DNA of 64,000 nucleotides from Anaerolineales bacterium (GCA_015075625.1 JABTTZ010000002.1:62001-126000); one strand, 5' to 3'; counted from the stretch's first letter, positions 16,179 to 26,185 are shown. Numbers and translations are program-made. The notes: generated by a model from the letters alone, not told the origin.

Positions 16179-19100
16179 ATGAAGTTCAAACCGGTCTCGT
16201 CCCGTGTGGACATCCAAGCCCTAGAGGGTGAACAACTCGCCTTCTGGCGCGAGAAGAAAGTCTTTGAGCGCACCCGTACCGAGCGCGAAAGCGGCAAACG
16301 CTATGTCTTTTATGAAGGACCGCCAACGGCGAACGGACGCCCGGGCATCCATCACGTTATGGCGCGGTCTTTCAAAGATTTATTCCCTCGCTACCACATC
16401 ATGAAGGGCGAATACGTTCTGCGCAAGGGTGGTTGGGATACGCACGGGCTGCCCGTTGAGATCGAGGTAGAGAAAGAACTCGGCATCAACCACAAGCGCG
16501 AGATCGAGGCGTATGGCATTGCCGAATTCAACAAAAAGTGCCGCGAAAGCGTTCTGCGCTACCTTGAGGATTGGGAACGCCTGACGGAACGGATGGGATT
16601 CTGGGTCTCTTTGGAGGATGCTTACGTCACCTTCAAGAACGAGTACATCGAATCCGTGTGGTGGATTCTGAAGCAGTTCTTTGATAAGGACTTGCTCTTT
16701 CAGGATTACAAAACCGTCCCCTACTGCGCCCGCTGCGGGACTCCGCTGAGCAGCCACGAAATCTCGGACGCCTATGAAGATGTAGACGATCCCTCGGTGT
16801 TCGTCCGCTTTCGGCTGAAAGATGAGCCGAACACTGCCTTCCTTGTCTGGACGACGACCCCCTGGACGCTCCCCGGCAATGTCGCCCTTGCCGTCGGGCG
16901 GGAGGTTGATTATGTCCTTGTTGAGGGACCGGCGCAGTATGGCGCAGAAGGCGAGACAGAACGCCTGATCTTGGCAAAGGCGCTCATGGGGAAGGCGCTC
17001 AAAAAGCCAGAGTTGTACACGGTTGTTCGGGAAATGAAGGGTGCAGACCTTCTAGGCAAGCACTACGAGCCGCTGTATACCTTCCTCCCCGTCACGGCGG
17101 ATTACGCCTATGTGGTGGATGGATCGCACTTCGTCAGCACCGAGGATGGGTCGGGCATTGTCCATATTGCCCCCGCTTTTGGTCAGGACGATATGGAAAT
17201 GGGCAAGGCAAACCGGCTGCCGACGCTGCTCACGGTGAAAGCGGATGGGGCGTTTGTGGATGCGGTAACGCCCTGGGCGGGCGTCTGGGTGAAGGATGCC
17301 GATCCACAGATCATCAAAGAACTGCGCGGGCGAAAACTGTTGTTTCGGGCAGAGACGTACCGCCACCCCTACCCGTTCTGTTGGCGGTGCAAATCGCCCC
17401 TACTCTACTATGCCCGTGAGACGTGGTATATTCGCACGACCCAGTTCCGCGATGAACTGGTCGGCTTGAACGATACAATCCACTGGACGCCTGACCACAT
17501 CCGCGATGGGCGTTTTGGGATGTGGCTGGCAAACAACCGCGATTGGGCATTGGGGCGCGAACGCTATTGGGGGACGCCGCTTCCCGTCTGGGTGTGTGAT
17601 AACCCTGAGTGCAAGCACAAGGAATGTGTTGGCGGGGCAAAGGAACTCAGCGCGAAGGTTGGGCGCGACCTGAGCGATCTTGACCTTCACCGCCCCTATG
17701 TTGATGAGGTGACATGGACATGTGCGGCGTGCAGTACGGGGACGATGCGCCGCGTCCCAGAACTGATCGATGTCTGGTTCGATTCAGGGGCGATGCCCTT
17801 TGCCCAGTGGGGCTACCCACACGGCGGCGAGGCGGCGAACAAACTCTTTGAAGAACAGTTCCCGGCAGATTACATCTGCGAGGCAATCGATCAGACACGC
17901 GGCTGGTTCTACAGTCTGCACGCCATCTCAACACTGCTGATGGGCAGTGTCGCTTACAAAAATGTGATCTGTTTGGGGCATCTTTTGGACGAACACGGGA
18001 AGAAAATGTCCAAGAGCAAGGGCAACGTGGTTGATCCTTGGTCGATCCTCAATAAGCAGGGGGCGGACACCGCCCGCTGGTATATGTACACAAGCGCCCC
18101 GCCGGGGGATAGCCGCCGCTTTTCGGGGAAACTTGTCGATGAGGTGATCAGCGGCTTTTACCTGACGCTGTGGAACACCTATAGTTTCTTCGTCACCTAT
18201 GCCAACCTTGATTTCGCCGATGTGCGCGATATGCTGCGGGAAACTGTCCCCCTCCGCGCCCGTGATGAACTGGATCGTTGGATTTTAGGGGAGTTGAACA
18301 CGCTCATCAGAACCGTCACACAGGCGTATGAGACCTACGATGTGACGGGCTGCACGCGCCCCATCGAAACATTCGTGGATGACCTCTCGAATTGGTGGCT
18401 GCGCCGTTCCCGCCGCCGTTTCTGGCAAGATTCCAGCGACGCGCAACATACGGCGAAACGTGCCGCCTATCAGACGCTCTATGAATGCCTGGTGGGAGTG
18501 GCGCGGCTGCTTGCTCCGGCAATGCCTTTCCTTGCCGAGGCGCTCTATCGCGGCTTGGTCACCGATCTGGATCCAACGGCGGCGGACAGCGTTCATCTGA
18601 CGGCATGGCTGACGCCCAACGAATCGGTGATCGATCAGACGCTGCTGGACGAGATGCGGCTGATCAAACGTCTTGTCAGCCTCGGACACGCAGCCCGAAA
18701 CAGCGTCAATCTGAAGGTGCGCCAACCGCTTGCCGAAGCCTCGTTTGGCGTGCGCACGGCGGCAGAAGCAGCCGCGCTGCGTCGCATGGCGCACACAGTG
18801 GGCGAAGAACTGAACGTGAAAGCAGTCCATGTCTTGGACGACTCTGCTACGGGAATGATGGTCAGCTATGTCCTGAACCCGCTCCCAGTGAAACTAGGGA
18901 AACGGTTGGGCAAGCACTTTCCGGCGGTGCAAAAGACACTCCGCGAGGGGGACGCTGCCAGCGTCACAGCATGGGCAACCGCGCTGCTTAAGGGGCAAAA
19001 TGTCACCCTCGCCGTGAATGGCGCCTCGGTGGAGGTGACCCCCGATGAAGTGGAAGTGCTGCGGCGGGCGGCAGAGGGCTTTACCGTTGCTGAGGAAAAC

Positions 19101-19406
19101 GGCTATGTGGCGGCACTTCAAACGGCGCTCACCGAGGCATTGATCCTCGAAGGGTTGGCGCGGGAGGTTGTGCGGCGGGTGAATACGATGCGCCGTGATG
19201 CCGACTATGGCTTGAGCGATACAATCACCGTCAGCTACACGGCAAGCGCGAAGGTGCGCCAAGCCTTAGCCCAGTTTGGGACGTATATTTCCGACGAAGT
19301 GCAGGCGACAGCCCTGACAGAAAGCACTGCCCCCAGTGGAGATCGCGTTGAGACCTTTGACTTTGACGGCGAAAGCGTGACACTGGCAGTCAAACGTGCC
19401 GGATAG
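16179..19406 (+). CDS. ileS: Isoleucyl-tRNA synthetase
   Basis: A 1075-residue class I synthetase, charging tRNA-Ile in the cytosol. The ATP motif appears as GPPTANGRPGIHH (HIGH equivalent), the KMSKS loop as GKKMSKSKGN, and the editing (CP1) domain as VWTTTPWTLPGN. The C-terminal anticodon-binding region is long. The NGRPGIHH form is that of the second IleRS type found in actinobacteria and Chloroflexota. I chose ATG 16179; an upstream GTG at 16131 lies in the edge of a MITE and adds a non-family sequence. Its own leader lacks a T-box, while an Ile T-box stands 3.2 kb upstream on the same strand. Confidence 0.97.
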   Translation: MKFKPVSSRVDIQALEGEQLAFWREKKVFERTRTERESGKRYVFYEGPPTANGRPGIHHVMARSFKDLFPRYHIMKGEYVLRKGGWDTHGLPVEIEVEKELGINHKREIEAYGIAEFNKKCRESVLRYLEDWERLTERMGFWVSLEDAYVTFKNEYIESVWWILKQFFDKDLLFQDYKTVPYCARCGTPLSSHEISDAYEDVDDPSVFVRFRLKDEPNTAFLVWTTTPWTLPGNVALAVGREVDYVLVEGPAQYGAEGETERLILAKALMGKALKKPELYTVVREMKGADLLGKHYEPLYTFLPVTADYAYVVDGSHFVSTEDGSGIVHIAPAFGQDDMEMGKANRLPTLLTVKADGAFVDAVTPWAGVWVKDADPQIIKELRGRKLLFRAETYRHPYPFCWRCKSPLLYYARETWYIRTTQFRDELVGLNDTIHWTPDHIRDGRFGMWLANNRDWALGRERYWGTPLPVWVCDNPECKHKECVGGAKELSAKVGRDLSDLDLHRPYVDEVTWTCAACSTGTMRRVPELIDVWFDSGAMPFAQWGYPHGGEAANKLFEEQFPADYICEAIDQTRGWFYSLHAISTLLMGSVAYKNVICLGHLLDEHGKKMSKSKGNVVDPWSILNKQGADTARWYMYTSAPPGDSRRFSGKLVDEVISGFYLTLWNTYSFFVTYANLDFADVRDMLRETVPLRARDELDRWILGELNTLIRTVTQAYETYDVTGCTRPIETFVDDLSNWWLRRSRRRFWQDSSDAQHTAKRAAYQTLYECLVGVARLLAPAMPFLAEALYRGLVTDLDPTAADSVHLTAWLTPNESVIDQTLLDEMRLIKRLVSLGHAARNSVNLKVRQPLAEASFGVRTAAEAAALRRMAHTVGEELNVKAVHVLDDSATGMMVSYVLNPLPVKLGKRLGKHFPAVQKTLREGDAASVTAWATALLKGQNVTLAVNGASVEVTPDEVEVLRRAAEGFTVAEENGYVAALQTALTEALILEGLAREVVRRVNTMRRDADYGLSDTITVSYTASAKVRQALAQFGTYISDEVQATALTESTAPSGDRVETFDFDGESVTLAVKRAG

Positions 19407-19541
19407 TCATCCACTGTAGGCTGTCTCTATCGAGTTGTGGGGTTTGTTGCAACACTGACTCCGGCACTTAAAGCGCCGGAGTTACCATGCCAACAGAATC
19501 TGCGTTTGTATGCACCCATCAGGAGAGAAGGGTACACTCTT

Positions 19542-19742
19542 ATGCCAAAAGTTATTTTTGTCGATTTACCCGAAGCCGCTGATTATAACGTGTACATTGT
19601 TGAACTTCCCTCCCAAGCGGATGAGAAAATCTATGTAGTTGATTTTCCCGCACAAGCACAGAAAAAGGTCTATGAGGTGGACGAACCGCGCAAGGCGGAT
19701 AAAAAAGTCTACATTGTGAAATTTCCATCAGAGGCAACCTGA
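19542..19742 (+). CDS. DUF6150-like strand-repeat small protein
   Basis: A 66-residue protein starting at ATG 19542 after an AGGAGAGAAGGG site. It consists of five near-repeats of about 12-13 residues: KVIFVDLPEAAD, YNVYIVELPSQAD, EKIYVVDFPAQAQ, KKVYEVDEPRKAD, KKVYIVKFPSEAT. Each has a beta-strand followed by a turn with Pro and Ala-Asp. This matches, by pattern, the short DUF6150-type proteins whose function is not known. No signal or membrane segment is present. It is followed 43 bp later by the agmatinase-family gene. Confidence 0.75.
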   Translation: MPKVIFVDLPEAADYNVYIVELPSQADEKIYVVDFPAQAQKKVYEVDEPRKADKKVYIVKFPSEAT

Positions 19743-19785
19743 CCTCTCGCGCCGACCATACCTTAGCAAGGGGGAGCTATGAGCT

Positions 19786-20718
19786 ATGAGTGATTTGCAT
19801 TACCGCACACCAGAGCGTTTTTTGGGTGTGGATGATGAAGCAGCGGATCGAGACCGCAGCGCTGTATGGGTCTTGCCCATCCCATTGGATATGACCACCT
19901 CCTACCTCGGCGGAACGCGGCACGGCGCGGCGGCGATCATTGACGCCAGCAACCAAGTCGAACTCTATGATCCGGTGCTAGGCAGCGAGGCGGCGCTGAG
20001 TTATGGCGTCCATACCTTGCCCCATTTTCACCCACCACTCGCCTCGGCAGAAGGGGCCGTGGCAGCGATCACGGCAGCGGTGTCCGATCTCCATCTTTAT
20101 GATCGCCTGTTGGTGACGCTTGGCGGGGAACACAGCCTGACCCCCGGTGTTATTCGCGCTCTTGCCCCGCGTTTTCCGGGTCTGGTCATGGTGCAACTTG
20201 ACGCCCATTGCGATCTGCGCGAATCCTTTGATGGGACGCCCTACAGCCATGCCAGCGCCACTCGCCGCTCATTAGGCTATGTCGAGCGCGTCTACCAGTT
20301 TGGGATTCGCTCCATATGCCAAGAGGAAGTTGATTTCCTTGCCGAAACAAGCCGTGTCCATGTGTGGTATGCCGACGCCATGCACGCGGATCGGGAACGG
20401 CTCTATCTGAAGGACATTCGCGCTGCCCTCAGCGGGCGTCCGATTTACCTAAGTATCGATTTAGACGGCTTCGATCCGTCGGTTTTTCCCGCCGTAGGGA
20501 CGCCTGAGCCGGGGGGAATCAGTTGGTACGATGGCTTGGCGTTGATTCAGGCGGTGGTGGAGGCGGGAGATGTGGTCGCCTTTGATTGTGTGGAGTTGTG
20601 TCCTATGCCCGGGGCGCATGGGTCAGCGTTTGCGGCGGCGAAGTTGGTTTACAAAACGATGTCGATGATCATGCATAAACGCGGGCGCGTCTCAAAAGTA
20701 TCCCCACTACAAGGGTAA
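19786..20718 (+). CDS. speB: Agmatinase / ureohydrolase-family enzyme
   Basis: The 310-residue protein has all metal-ligand motifs of the arginase-agmatinase fold: GGEHS, VQLDAHCDLRESFDGTPYSHAS and SIDLDGFDPSVFPAVGTPEPGG, which bind two Mn ions that activate water. The SFDGTPYSHAS segment favours agmatinase (agmatine to putrescine and urea) over arginase, though other guanidino substrates are possible. ATG 19786 is the family-length start. It overlaps no neighbour and lies 3 bp before recJ, so they are probably co-transcribed. Confidence 0.9.
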   Translation: MSDLHYRTPERFLGVDDEAADRDRSAVWVLPIPLDMTTSYLGGTRHGAAAIIDASNQVELYDPVLGSEAALSYGVHTLPHFHPPLASAEGAVAAITAAVSDLHLYDRLLVTLGGEHSLTPGVIRALAPRFPGLVMVQLDAHCDLRESFDGTPYSHASATRRSLGYVERVYQFGIRSICQEEVDFLAETSRVHVWYADAMHADRERLYLKDIRAALSGRPIYLSIDLDGFDPSVFPAVGTPEPGGISWYDGLALIQAVVEAGDVVAFDCVELCPMPGAHGSAFAAAKLVYKTMSMIMHKRGRVSKVSPLQG

Positions 20719-20721
20719 GTT

Positions 20722-23046
20722 ATGTCCCTGATTCAACGCCCCTGGGTAGAACCATCCCCCGTCACACCAAGCGAGGTTGTCCTCGCCGCCTGCGGAGGCG
20801 ATGCGCTCATTGCGACGATCCTCACTCAGCGCGGATTCACCGATCCCGAACACATTCGGGCGTTCCTTGATCCAGATTCTTACGAGCCAACACCACCCGA
20901 AACACTTCCCGATCTAGTCAGTGCCTCGACACTGCTGGCAGAAGCGCTCCGCGCTGAGAAGAAAATCCTGATCTGGGGCGATTTTGACGCCGACGGACAA
21001 ACGGCAACGGCGCTGCTCTATGAAGGGCTGACGCGCCTCGGCGGGGAGGCTGCCTATTACGTCCCCAATCGTCAAAGTGAGTCGCACGGGATTGGGATCG
21101 AACGGCTGCGCGAGCAAATCGCCCGCCACGCGCCCGCCGTGCTGATCACCTGCGACACAGGAATCACTGAATATGAGTCTATCCAAGAGGCAAAGCGGCT
21201 AGGACTTACGGTGATCATCACTGATCACCATAACTTAGGTGATCACCTCCCACCCGCTGACGCCGTGATCAACCCGAAGCGGCTTGCCGAAACAACCCCC
21301 CATCACCCGCTGATCACGCTCCCCGGTGTGGGTGTTGCCTATAAACTGATGCAGCACCTCTACATCACCCTAGATCGGGCGCGGGAGGTGGGGCGCTTGC
21401 TCGATCTCGTGGCGTTGGGGATTGTCTCGGATGTTGCTGAACAGGTGAACGATACCCGCTTTCTGTTGCAGATTGGTCTAAGCCAACTGCGGCGGGCGGA
21501 ACGGGTTGGCTTAGCCGCACTCATGGCGGTGGCAAAGATTCAGCCAGAGGCGCTCACTGCCGAAGACCTCGGCTTCCAACTTGGACCGCGCTTGAACGCT
21601 GTGGGACGGTTGGGGGATGCAGCCCTTGCTGTGGAACTGCTGGTGACTCGTGACGCGCACCGTGCTGCCACCCTTGCCCAGACCCTCGAAGGGCTGAACA
21701 ATGAGCGAAAATTGCTCTCCCGACAGGTGGAAGAATCTGCCGAGGCAATGCTCGAACGGGATCGGACACTCCTTGACCATGCTGCCCTTGTCATGTACAA
21801 CCCAGAGTGGCAGGCGGGCATTTTGGGTATTGCCGCCAACACCTTAGCCGGGCGGTATGGTCGCCCTGTTGTGCTGCTCACCGGAGACGGTGATAGCCTC
21901 AGTGGGTCAGCACGCACGGCGGGCGGCTACGATATTGGCGGGGCAATTGCTCAGCACGGCGAGATGTTAGAACGCTATGGCGGTCATTTCGGCGCAGCGG
22001 GGTTAAGCCTCCAGCGCGAACGGTTGGATCAATTCCGGCGGCGTTTGTCGCGCACCCTTGTGGCGATGGGCGGCAAGCAGGAAATCCCCCCCCTCCAGAT
22101 TGACTGCCTATTGCCCCTTTCAGAGATCACCGATGGGCTTGCCTACCGCCTTGAAAAACTCTCGCCCTTTGGGGAAGGAAATCCCCCCGTCGTGGCTGCC
22201 ACGAAGGGTGTTCATCTCAGCCACGCGGCAATTTTGGGACGGGATGAGCGCCATCTGAAATTGACCATTGAAGATGATTCGGGGGCATCCCTGCCCGTTT
22301 TGTGGTGGGGCGGGGCAGAACGACGGATTCCCGAAGGCGTTTTTGACATTGCCTTTCTCCCGAAGATGCGGCGCGGCGAGTTGCAATTGGAATTCGTGGA
22401 TTACCGCGAGACGGGTGAGGTATGGCTAGAGGATGTGGACACCTCCGCCATTACCATCCTTGATTGGCGGCGCGACCCCGCCCCTGCCCACCGTCTCGCC
22501 ATACTGCTTGAGGATGGAACAGAGGCACAGGTTTGGGCAGAGGGCTTCTCGCGCCAAACGTACCCTCACTTCAAACGTCGTGCCGACCTCTCCGAAGGCG
22601 AGACACTGATTATTTACAGCGCCCCGCCCGACCCCAAAACATTGGCGGCGGTGATTGCCCGCGTCCAGCCCCAAACGATTCACTTGTTTGGCATTGACCC
22701 ACCCATTGCCGACCTTCCGGCGTTCTTGCGTCTGCTTCAGACTGCTACCCGCAACGTGATTGCCCACTTCGGCGGGCGTACCACACTGGACATCCTCAGC
22801 GGGGCGATAGCGGGATCGCGGGCGGCGCTCCGCGCTGGTTTGGACTTTCTCGCCCTTGATGGGCAGATCACTCTCTCGTGGGTGGATGAAAACACGCTGA
22901 CAATCGGTGAAGGGGACGGCACATCCGCCGGACGGGAGGTGCTGAAGCGTCCCTATGAGCGGCTTGTTATGGCGTTCGAGGAGATGAACGCCTACCGCCG
23001 CTACTTCCGCGTCTTGCCAACAAAGCAGATTGTGCGTGAAGCATGA
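20722..23046 (+). CDS. recJ: Single-stranded-DNA-specific exonuclease RecJ
   Basis: A 774-residue DHH-family 5'-3' exonuclease acting in recombination and mismatch repair. The N-terminal phosphoesterase motifs GDFDADGQTATA, CDTGITEYE and ITDHHN are present, followed by DHHA1 with GRLGDAALAVELL and the GGYDIGGAI-QHGEMLERYGGHFGAAG block. The C-terminal region (about 590-774) is longer than in compact RecJ and carries an extra alpha/beta domain, as is seen in some phyla. The ATG follows the agmatinase stop by three bases. Confidence 0.92.
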   Translation: MSLIQRPWVEPSPVTPSEVVLAACGGDALIATILTQRGFTDPEHIRAFLDPDSYEPTPPETLPDLVSASTLLAEALRAEKKILIWGDFDADGQTATALLYEGLTRLGGEAAYYVPNRQSESHGIGIERLREQIARHAPAVLITCDTGITEYESIQEAKRLGLTVIITDHHNLGDHLPPADAVINPKRLAETTPHHPLITLPGVGVAYKLMQHLYITLDRAREVGRLLDLVALGIVSDVAEQVNDTRFLLQIGLSQLRRAERVGLAALMAVAKIQPEALTAEDLGFQLGPRLNAVGRLGDAALAVELLVTRDAHRAATLAQTLEGLNNERKLLSRQVEESAEAMLERDRTLLDHAALVMYNPEWQAGILGIAANTLAGRYGRPVVLLTGDGDSLSGSARTAGGYDIGGAIAQHGEMLERYGGHFGAAGLSLQRERLDQFRRRLSRTLVAMGGKQEIPPLQIDCLLPLSEITDGLAYRLEKLSPFGEGNPPVVAATKGVHLSHAAILGRDERHLKLTIEDDSGASLPVLWWGGAERRIPEGVFDIAFLPKMRRGELQLEFVDYRETGEVWLEDVDTSAITILDWRRDPAPAHRLAILLEDGTEAQVWAEGFSRQTYPHFKRRADLSEGETLIIYSAPPDPKTLAAVIARVQPQTIHLFGIDPPIADLPAFLRLLQTATRNVIAHFGGRTTLDILSGAIAGSRAALRAGLDFLALDGQITLSWVDENTLTIGEGDGTSAGREVLKRPYERLVMAFEEMNAYRRYFRVLPTKQIVREA

Positions 23047-23125
23047 TTTATGCCATGATCAGTGGATGAGTCATCGCAGCAAACAAGGCGGGACGCATTC
23101 TAGCAAACGTTATGGGGAATGACGT

Positions 23126-25054
23126 ATGTTTCATGGCGGCGGTTGGTTTTCTTTTCTAACGGCGGACTCCACAAAGCGTCCGAAGATTGATATTGCGCTG
23201 GTACGGCGCGTCTTTGCTTATGCCCGTCCCTATCGGGGGCGGATTATCCTCGTCTTACTGTCGATCACCCTAACAACCTTTTTGGGGCTGCTTTCGCCAG
23301 CGCTCTTTCGCCAGTTGATCGACGTTGCCCTGCCGAACGGCAACACGGCAATGCTGAATCTCTTGGCGGTGGGCATTGTGGCGATTCCCATCTTCAGCGG
23401 GGTGATCGCCATCCTCCAGCGCCGCCTAACTGCCGGCATTGGTGAGGGCGTGATCTACGAACTGCGGGTGGCGCTCTATACCCATCTGCAAAAGATGTCG
23501 CTGCGCTTTTTTACGCACGCCAAACCGGGCGAACTCATCAGCCGCCTAAACAACGATGTGGTTGGGGCGCAAAGCGCGATCAATAACACGATCATCAGCA
23601 CGATCACGAATCTGCTTGCCGTTGTGGGGACGTTGGCGGCGATGCTCTCGTTGGAATGGCGGCTGACGATCTTAGGCTTGATTGTCGTCCCCTTATTCAT
23701 CCTTCCGGCGTGGCGGGTGGGGCAAAAACTGCGCACCCTCATGCGGACGCAGAGCGAACTAAACGCCCAAATGAACGCCATGATCAATGAGACGCTCAAC
23801 ATCAGCGGGGCGCTGTTGGTGAAATTGTTTGGGCGTCTGCCAGAGGAAGTGGATCGCTTTGGCTCACGGGCGGCGGGCGTCCGCGATATTGGCGTTCAGC
23901 GGGCGGTGACGGGCAGCCTGATGTTCGTGAGTTTGGGGCTGATCAGCACGGTGGGGGTGGGCATCACCTATTGGGTGGGGGGGCATCTCGTCGTAGAGGG
24001 CGTTTTCACCGTCGGCTTGATTGTCGCCTTCGTGTTGTACCTCACTCAGGTTTACGGTCCCCTGCAAGCGCTGGCAAATGCGCCGGTGGAGTTTGCCACC
24101 TCGATGGTCAGCTTTGAGCGCGTGTTTGAGATCATCGATCTCCCCATCGAAATTGCCGAGAAGCCAGACGCGCTCACGCTGAGCGAGGTGCGCGGGGAGA
24201 TCACTTTTGATCAGGTGACGTTCAAATACTTAGACGAAGAAGGGGGAACGCTCAGTGAGGTACGGCGTGGGGCGGAAGTGCGCGGTGTCTTTTCGCTTGG
24301 CGAGCGCCCCACCAACGGCACAGAGTCCGATTCCTCACTGCCACATACCCAAGCACGTACCGTCGCCCTAGAGAATGTATCTTTCACTGCCAAAGCTGGA
24401 CAATTGATCGCGCTGGTTGGTCCCAGTGGGGCGGGCAAGACGACCATCACCTACCTTTTGCCGCGCCTTTACGATCCTACCTCTGGGCGCGTCCTTTTGG
24501 ATGGGCATGATCTGCGTGATTTGAAACTCAGCACAATCACCGATTCCATTGGAATGGTTACACAGGAAAACTACCTGTTCCATGACACCATCCGCACAAA
24601 CTTGCTCTATGCCCGTCCGGGGGCGACCGATCACGATCTTCATGAGGCGTGCCGAGCGGCGAACATCCATGATTTCATCATGGGCTTGCCCAATGGCTAT
24701 GATACGATGGTCGGAGAGCGCGGTTATCGCCTGAGTGGTGGGGAGAAACAGCGCATCGCCATTGCCCGTGTGATCCTGAAAAACCCACGCATCCTCGTTT
24801 TGGACGAGGCAACCTCCCACCTTGATTCGCAGTCAGAGGCGTTGATCCAAACGGCATTAGAGCGCGTTATGACGGGGCGGACGAGTTTGGTGATTGCCCA
24901 TCGCCTTAGCACGATCCTTGCCGCTGATCATATTTTGGTGCTGGATCGTGGGCAGATTGTTGAACAGGGTTCACATGGGGAACTTGTGGCGCAAGGCGGC
25001 TTATACGCCACCTTGTACGAAACCCAGTTTCGGGGCGATCAAACCCCCGCCTAA
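23126..25054 (+). CDS. ABC exporter, half-transporter with insertion in the NBD
   Basis: A 642-residue type IV ABC half-transporter with six membrane helices (about 35-340) and a C-terminal ATPase: Walker A GPSGAGKT, Q loop VTQENYLF, signature LSGGEKQRIAIAR, Walker B ILVLDEATSHLD and the H loop IAHRLST. Between the A-loop (FKYLDEEGG) and the next strand (VALENVSFTAKAGQ) there is an extra stretch of about 40 residues, low in complexity and polar, which is normally a short turn. It probably works as a homodimer exporting lipid or drug-like compounds. No partner gene is adjacent. Confidence 0.92.
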   Translation: MFHGGGWFSFLTADSTKRPKIDIALVRRVFAYARPYRGRIILVLLSITLTTFLGLLSPALFRQLIDVALPNGNTAMLNLLAVGIVAIPIFSGVIAILQRRLTAGIGEGVIYELRVALYTHLQKMSLRFFTHAKPGELISRLNNDVVGAQSAINNTIISTITNLLAVVGTLAAMLSLEWRLTILGLIVVPLFILPAWRVGQKLRTLMRTQSELNAQMNAMINETLNISGALLVKLFGRLPEEVDRFGSRAAGVRDIGVQRAVTGSLMFVSLGLISTVGVGITYWVGGHLVVEGVFTVGLIVAFVLYLTQVYGPLQALANAPVEFATSMVSFERVFEIIDLPIEIAEKPDALTLSEVRGEITFDQVTFKYLDEEGGTLSEVRRGAEVRGVFSLGERPTNGTESDSSLPHTQARTVALENVSFTAKAGQLIALVGPSGAGKTTITYLLPRLYDPTSGRVLLDGHDLRDLKLSTITDSIGMVTQENYLFHDTIRTNLLYARPGATDHDLHEACRAANIHDFIMGLPNGYDTMVGERGYRLSGGEKQRIAIARVILKNPRILVLDEATSHLDSQSEALIQTALERVMTGRTSLVIAHRLSTILAADHILVLDRGQIVEQGSHGELVAQGGLYATLYETQFRGDQTPA

Positions 25055-25073
25055 CGGTCAACTATAATGAAAA

Positions 25074-25097
25074 GGCGGGATCAGGATCGATCCCGCC
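25074..25097 (+). terminator. Hairpin after the ABC exporter
   Basis: GGCGGGAT and ATCCCGCC form an 8-bp stem with an eight-base loop 20 bp beyond the stop. No T-run follows, so termination is uncertain. Just downstream, 25110-25150 contains a minus-strand fragment of the AAGCCCCGAAGGGGTGGCTGC repeat. Confidence 0.4.
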
Positions 25098-25198
25098 GAA
25101 AACAGGGGACAAAAGCAGCCACCCTTTCGGGGATTGAATTAGGATGGCTGCCTAGGAAGGGCTGCGTTCTTCATCCCAAAGGCGTTTAGAGGATGTAC

Positions 25199-25822
25199 TT
25201 AGAGCAGTTTAACGATCCCATCGTCCAGATCATAACGCGCTGCCACAATCATGATGTGCTGTTCGTGCAGTGCCTCGGAAATAATCGGTTCGCTCTCCCC
25301 CAGTGATTCTGCGACCATGACTGCGTTGGCGGTCACTGTCGCTTCGATCAAATCGCCTCCCTTGTCATGAACACTCTCAACTGCGGGCTTGATTGCCTCT
25401 GCCAAGCTGCTGATCTTGCCGGGGAAGGTGGCATTTTTCGTCACCATGTCTACGGCAGCCGAAACCGCCCCGCAGCGTTCATGTCCTAGTACCATAATCA
25501 GCGGCGCACCGAGATATTCTACCGCGTATTCGATGCTCCCAATGACGACATCGGCAAGCACGTTGCCAGCGGTGCGCAGCACAAACAAATCTCCCAACCC
25601 CTGATCAAAGAGAATCTCCGGCGCAATACGGGAATCGGAACATGTCAGGATTATTGCGAAGGGCGATTGCCCTTTGGCGACTTCGATCCGCCGTTCTTCC
25701 GTCTGATCGGGGTGTTCCAGTTTCGATGCCACATAGCGTGCGTTGCCTTCCATCAATTTGATCAAGGCTTCTTCAGGCGTAAGGGCAGAATCTTTACCAG
25801 GAATCAATCCTTGATAGGGCAA
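25199..25822 (-). CDS. Beta-class carbonic anhydrase
   Basis: A 207-residue zinc enzyme interconverting CO2 and bicarbonate. The zinc ligands are visible in CSDSRIAPE and GHERCGA, with the Asp-Arg dyad of CSDSR. The N-terminal LTPEEALIKLMEGNARYV is the standard beta-CA opening, which supports a start at the TTG at 25822, since the first ATG would cut into this helix. No export signal is seen. The gene stands alone facing the ABC exporter; an AT-rich stretch at 25965-26020 upstream probably holds its promoter. Confidence 0.93.
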   Translation of the reverse strand: MPYQGLIPGKDSALTPEEALIKLMEGNARYVASKLEHPDQTEERRIEVAKGQSPFAIILTCSDSRIAPEILFDQGLGDLFVLRTAGNVLADVVIGSIEYAVEYLGAPLIMVLGHERCGAVSAAVDMVTKNATFPGKISSLAEAIKPAVESVHDKGGDLIEATVTANAVMVAESLGESEPIISEALHEQHIMIVAARYDLDDGIVKLL

Positions 25823-26185
25823 AGGTCTATCAGAGGCTCGAAGAATACTGGGGGGTACCCGAAAGCATCGCAGCGGCGGTGCTTGCCGTCAGCAGGCTTA
25901 GAAAATGGCGAGGCGATAGAGAGGAACTATCATCCCTAGTATTAGACATAGGACGCCCCCAAAAAGAAATAAGAATCGAATTAATAGTACCACAGAAATA
26001 ATTTATCTCCAAATGCTCTTGAGCATCAGTTGTTGTGAATGTTGCCATATCGTGAGGCACGCCCAGGGACGTTGAGTACAAACGTCCGAATCATTGACCG
26101 CTGAAGGCGCTGGCACGTGCCTCTTGATTGTCCTTGTGTTGCCTTCCACCTCAGACAAACGAGGTTGACTGTAGAGCGAACTGCA

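Noticed and set aside
25830-26081. An 83-codon minus-strand frame upstream of the carbonic anhydrase.
   Set aside because: No ribosome site, low-complexity Ser/Thr composition, and it covers the AT-rich promoter region.
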